Part shown: in pieces, positions 7,695-10,011 of the stretch
How positions within the stretch are numbered: the stretch's first letter is position 1
Layout of the letters: the number at the start of each line of letters is the position of its first letter
Source: Pseudomonadota bacterium
GTDB lineage: Bacteria > Pseudomonadota > Alphaproteobacteria > Rhizobiales > Rhizobiaceae
Length of the DNA: 10,011 bases
Assembly: GCA_023419995.1 (NCBI GenBank)
Contig: JAEZXF010000040.1
Span: 1 to 10,011 of the forward strand
Direction: 5' to 3'
The notes under the pieces: model-generated
Databases searched by the model: none
What the model was told of the DNA's origin: nothing
The model's input: the letters and a program-made list of their open reading frames with translations, nothing else
Position numbers and translations under genes: made by a program

Positions 7695-9073
7695 GGCGGG
7701 GGGGGCGCATCAGCCAGACAGGCTTTCTTGCACTGCGGAACCGGCTCCGACGGCCCAAGCTCGCCGCCGAAGATCGACGGGTCGTAGGTGGTGACGTCGC
7801 GCTCGACGATCTGCTCGACGTTGAGCACGTCGAACTGGCTGGTCGGATTCTCGTTGCCGCGCACCACCAGCACCGACTTCATGCACTGATGGTCCTCGGC
7901 CCGGTAGAGCGTCGCGCCGTTGCCCATGCCGTCGAACTCGAAGCCTTCGAGCGCCTTGATGACTTCCGGCGGGTAGAAGGTGCCGGCCCGCTCGACCGCG
8001 TCGGCGTAGAGCAGCGCCTGGACGTAGGCCGTGTGCGCGGCCTGCGAGGGCGGCTGGCCGTAGGCGGCGCCGAACGACTTGGTGAAGGCCTGCGAGCCCT
8101 CGTCCTGCAGGTTCCAGTGCCAGTTCGAGGTGCCATAGATGCCCTTGATGTTCTCGCCGGCGCCCTTGGCCATCAGCTCGGAGAACAGCGGCACGACGAT
8201 CTCGAAGTTCTTGCCGTTGGCCTGGCGGTCGCGCATGCCGAACTGGACGGCCTGGGTCAGCGAGTTGACCATGTCGTTGCCGTAGTGGTTCAGGATCAGC
8301 ACGTCGGCGCCGGAGTTGAGGACCGGCGTGAGGAACTGCGAGTAGTCGCCCGCGCCGAGCGGCGTGCGGACGGCGGCGACGGTCTCCCAGCCGAGGGCCT
8401 CGGTTGCGGCCTTGATCGACTCCTCCTGGGTCCAGCCCCAGGTGTAGTCGGCGGTCAGGTGGTAGGCGCGGCGGTCCTTGCCGTAGGCCTCGCCGATCAC
8501 CGGCGCGATCGCAATGCCCGACTGGTAGGCGTTGAAGAAGTGGCGGAAGCCGTAGCGCCGCTTGTCCTTGCCGGTGGTGTCGTTCGAATGGGTCAGGCCG
8601 GCCATGAAGATGATGCCCATCTCCTGGCAGAGCGACTGCACGGCGATGGCCTCGCCCGAGGACGAGCCGCCGGTGATCATGATGGCATTGTCGCGCTCGA
8701 TCATGCGCGTGGCGCCGGCGCGGGCCACGTCGGACAGCGTCTGGCTGTCGGAGGTGACGAACTGCACCTTCTTGCCGAGGATGCCGTTGCCCTTGAGCGC
8801 TGACGGCTTGAGCACGTTCATCAGGCCGCCGTCGCCCTCGCCGTTCAGGTGCTTGACGGCAAGCTCGTAGGCCTTGAGCTCGTCGGCGCCCTCTTCCGCG
8901 TAGGTGCCGGTGAGCGGCAGGTTGAGGCCGAAGGTCACGGTGCCGCCGGTCGGGTTGTTGCAGAAGTCCTGGGCCCAGGCGCCCTTGGTGAAGATGGTGG
9001 GCATGCCGAGGGCAAGCGCGCCCGCTCCTGCCCCTTTAAGCAGATTACGCCTGCTGGTGATGAATTTGGTCAT
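7658..9073 (-). CDS. Tat-exported type-1 periplasmic solute-binding protein of HAAT importer
   Basis: This is the periplasmic ligand-binding subunit, 471 residues, of the Leu/Ile/Val-binding-protein-like (periplasmic binding protein type 1) class. The N terminus is a twin-arginine signal: SRRNLLKG (residues 7-14), the hydrophobic stretch AGAGALALGMPTIF, and a probable cleavage after AWA (residue 34). The mature protein starts QDFCNNPTGGTVTFGLNLPLTGTYAEEGADELKAYELAVKHLNG, a typical first lobe. Later come ITGGSSSGEAIAVQSLCQEMGI and LTADYTWGWTQEESIKAATEALGWE, the domain-crossing region. The start at 9073 has GGAGGA 6 nt upstream; the frame reaches 9151, but residues before MTKFITSRR do not look like coding sequence. 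The C terminus has two Cys (QCKKAC), a run of six prolines encoded by a C8 tract, and a final Cys. It is the first gene of the operon. The ligand is unknown: the acsA neighbour suggests a short carboxylate or a compound degraded to acetate, but amino acids or amides remain possible. Confidence 0.92.
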   Translation of the reverse strand: MTKFITSRRNLLKGAGAGALALGMPTIFTKGAWAQDFCNNPTGGTVTFGLNLPLTGTYAEEGADELKAYELAVKHLNGEGDGGLMNVLKPSALKGNGILGKKVQFVTSDSQTLSDVARAGATRMIERDNAIMITGGSSSGEAIAVQSLCQEMGIIFMAGLTHSNDTTGKDKRRYGFRHFFNAYQSGIAIAPVIGEAYGKDRRAYHLTADYTWGWTQEESIKAATEALGWETVAAVRTPLGAGDYSQFLTPVLNSGADVLILNHYGNDMVNSLTQAVQFGMRDRQANGKNFEIVVPLFSELMAKGAGENIKGIYGTSNWHWNLQDEGSQAFTKSFGAAYGQPPSQAAHTAYVQALLYADAVERAGTFYPPEVIKALEGFEFDGMGNGATLYRAEDHQCMKSVLVVRGNENPTSQFDVLNVEQIVERDVTTYDPSIFGGELGPSEPVPQCKKACLADAPPPPPPGAGRASLTC

Positions 9074-9151
9074 ATCGTCTCCTCCACGCGGCCGCCCTCC
9101 CGGCGTCGCGTGCAAGAGACTGGCATAAAAAGTCACAACTGCAATATCCAA

Positions 9152-9180
9152 TTGACATAAAAGGTGTTTTTTGTAAATAT
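9152..9180 (+). promoter_or_regulatory. Candidate promoter of the XRE regulator gene
   Basis: A perfect -35 hexamer TTGACA (9152-9157) is followed after 17 nt by AAATAT (9175-9180). The weak -10 is preceded by TG-N (9172-9174), as in extended -10 promoters. Transcription would begin near 9187, leaving a leader of about 50 nt before the ATG at 9237. The -10 overlaps the left TTTGTAAATA repeat, consistent with autoregulation. Confidence 0.5.
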
Positions 9181-9220
9181 TGGCTCATCTGTAAAGTTCA
9201 ATCAGTCAATTATTTACAAA
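9170..9220. promoter_or_regulatory. Putative operator: paired TTTGTAAATA / TATTTACAAA repeats
   Basis: TTTGTAAATA (9170-9179) and its exact reverse complement TATTTACAAA (9211-9220) are 31 bp apart, with centres 41 bp apart, close to four helical turns. Between them, TCTGTAAA (9188-9195) matches seven of eight bases of TTTGTAAA; read on the other strand it is AACTTTACAG. From memory, operators of related ScfR/RamB regulators have TTTGCAAA or AACTTTGCAAA cores, which these resemble. The left copy covers both candidate -10 elements. Assignment to the adjacent regulator is inferred. Confidence 0.6.
9174..9201 (-). promoter_or_regulatory. Weak candidate promoter of the importer-acsA operon
   Basis: On the minus strand TTGAAC (9201-9196) is followed after 16 nt by TATTTA (9179-9174). 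The match to the -10 consensus is poor, but this is the best spaced pair seen upstream of the binding-protein gene. It implies an untranslated leader of roughly 95 nt. The -10 lies within the left repeat and the -35 touches the central degenerate repeat, so a bound regulator would affect it. Confidence 0.3.
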
Positions 9221-9240
9221 TGCCTTCGAAATTCCCATGA
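9220..9240 (+). other. Possible six-codon leader ORF overlapping the regulator start
   Basis: An ATG at 9220 opens a tiny frame encoding MPSKFP. Its TGA (9238-9240) overlaps the ATG of the regulator (9237-9239) in an ATGA junction. No Shine-Dalgarno sequence precedes either ATG. Its A is the last base of the right operator repeat. It may be chance, or it may allow re-initiation onto the regulator; there is no sequence evidence of selection. Confidence 0.25.
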
Positions 9241-10011
9241 GCAGGGTACGCACGCCCATCGGCGCACGCATCAAGCGCAGGCGCATTGCGGCCGGCCTGT
9301 CGCAGGTGGCGCTGGCCCAGGCGCTCGGCATTTCGGCGAGCTATCTCAACCTGATCGAGAACAACAAGCGCGCCATCGGCGGCACGCTCCTGCTGCGCAT
9401 CGGCGAGCGGCTTGGCATCGATCTCGAGCACCTGTCGGGCGAGAGCGAGGGGCGCACCATCGGCGCCATCGGCGAGCTGATGGCCGACCCGGTGATGCGC
9501 GGCATCGAGATGGAGCACGAGGCGATTCGCGACCTCGTCGCCCGGCATCCGGAGGCCGGCGCGGCCTTGGCGCGCCTCTACCGCGCCTTCGCCGACGCCA
9601 CGGCCGAGATCGACGTGCTGCAGCACCGGCTGAGATCCGACCCGCTGCTGTCGCAGCTCCTCCATCCGATCCTCAACCGCATCGCCGGCATCAAGTCGGG
9701 CGCGGAGATCCTCGAGACCATCTCCGACCTGACCGACGAGGAGCGCCGGCGCTTCGTCGGCACGATCAACGCCGAGGCGCGCGAGCTCGTGCCGTCGATG
9801 CAGAGCCTCGTCGACTATTTCGACCAGGCGGCGGCGCGCCAGAAGCGCGTCTCGCCGATCAGCGAGCTCGACGAGGCGATCATCGCCAACGGCAACCATT
9901 TCCCGGCGCTGGAGGACGCGGCCGCGACGCTCCGGACCGAGCTCGCCGGCAGGGGGCAGCTCGACGAGGCCGCCGTCGCCCGGCTGGTCGAGAAGCGGCT
10001 CGGCGTAACCT
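9237..10011 (+). CDS. XRE-family regulator, ScfR/RamB-like, 3'-truncated by window edge
   Basis: This transcription factor is likely to control the divergent operon. 258 codons are visible and the frame is open at the window end; relatives are about 450-500 residues. Residues 8-62 form a Cro/C1-type helix-turn-helix, with LSQVALAQALGIS and YLNLIENNKR as the recognition part. A helical linker follows. Residues about 137-197 (LLSQLLHPILNRIAGIKSGAEIL, then DLTDEERRRFVGTINAEA) look like a histidine-kinase dimerisation hairpin with His143 at the H-box position. Next comes ELDEAIIANGNHFPALEDAAATLR, a block I associate with alphaproteobacterial XRE proteins carrying a C-terminal IrrE-like/DUF2083 short-chain acyl domain; that part is outside the window. 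The start at 9237 has no clear Shine-Dalgarno sequence; an in-frame TAA at 9192-9194 and no other upstream ATG limit the choice. A minus-strand frame over 9210-9899 is its shadow. Confidence 0.88.
   Translation, partial: MSRVRTPIGARIKRRRIAAGLSQVALAQALGISASYLNLIENNKRAIGGTLLLRIGERLGIDLEHLSGESEGRTIGAIGELMADPVMRGIEMEHEAIRDLVARHPEAGAALARLYRAFADATAEIDVLQHRLRSDPLLSQLLHPILNRIAGIKSGAEILETISDLTDEERRRFVGTINAEARELVPSMQSLVDYFDQAAARQKRVSPISELDEAIIANGNHFPALEDAAATLRTELAGRGQLDEAAVARLVEKRLGVT

Larger units (their letters stand above)
9074..9236. promoter_or_regulatory. Divergent AT-rich promoter region
   Basis: This 163-bp spacer separates the minus-strand importer-acsA operon from the plus-strand regulator gene. 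The part from about 9123 to 9235 is clearly AT-rich against GC-rich surroundings. It contains repeated TTTGTAAA-like sequences and candidate promoters in both directions. It is the only sizeable intergenic region upstream of the six-gene operon, so control of that operon should reside here. Confidence 0.8.

Noticed and set aside
7163..8803. Plus-strand open frame (546 codons) opposite the binding protein and livH
   Set aside because: Antisense shadow spanning two real genes on the other strand, with repetitive Gly/Arg/Val/Asp composition and no motif.
9074..9151. 26-residue N-terminal extension of the binding protein
   Set aside because: It would place residues before a clear Tat signal, has no ribosome binding site at 9151, and would cover the probable untranslated leader. 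The ATG at 9073 has GGAGGA correctly placed.
9210..9899. Minus-strand frame (229 codons) at the right end
   Set aside because: It lies antisense to the XRE regulator, which has a clear HTH and runs off the window. The minus-strand product has no motif.

Overview
The window is GC-rich and densely packed, with genes that end in ATGA/TGATG overlaps and strong GGAGG ribosome binding sites. Codon use and protein types (a Tat-exported solute-binding protein of a Liv-type importer, an XRE regulator of the short-chain fatty acyl family, a CtlX/ornithine cyclodeaminase pair) suggest an alphaproteobacterium, most likely Hyphomicrobiales (Rhizobiales). That placement is inferred from gene content; there is no rRNA or other phylogenetic marker here.

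Region 1 (1-1813, plus strand) is the 3' part of an amino-acid degradation operon. It holds an ornithine cyclodeaminase whose 5' end lies outside the window, overlapped by a complete CtlX-type pentein hydrolase. Together they would turn citrulline into ornithine and then proline, releasing ammonia and CO2. Region 2 (1814-1928) is a convergent spacer. It carries a strong rho-independent terminator for the minus strand and a GC-rich hairpin, but no T-tract terminator for the plus strand.

Region 3 (1929-9073, minus strand) is one six-gene operon. Reading from its promoter side the order is: Tat-secreted type-1 solute-binding protein, LivH permease, LivM permease, LivG ATPase, LivF ATPase, acetyl-CoA synthetase (acsA). 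The junctions are 21, 0, 11, -4 and about 34-37 nt, and the terminator follows acsA. A complete branched-chain-amino-acid/amide-type (HAAT) importer is therefore co-transcribed with an acetate-activating enzyme.

Region 4 (9074-9236) is a noticeably AT-rich divergent promoter region. It contains a perfect 10-bp inverted repeat, TTTGTAAATA / TATTTACAAA, whose centres are 41 bp apart, with a degenerate third copy between them. These overlap the candidate promoters for both directions. Region 5 (9237-10011, plus strand) is the 5' part of an XRE-family regulator that runs off the window and is found only by reading the open end of the frame. It has an N-terminal HTH and then a segment that looks like a histidine-kinase dimerisation helix (H143), and it resembles ScfR/RamB-type regulators of short-chain acyl metabolism.

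Working model (inference): the regulator senses a short-chain acyl-CoA or related signal and binds the TTTGTAAA-type repeats. It controls itself and the divergent importer-acsA operon, so uptake of an unidentified small ligand is tied to acetyl-CoA formation. No rRNA, tRNA, CRISPR array, insertion sequence or phage gene was seen.
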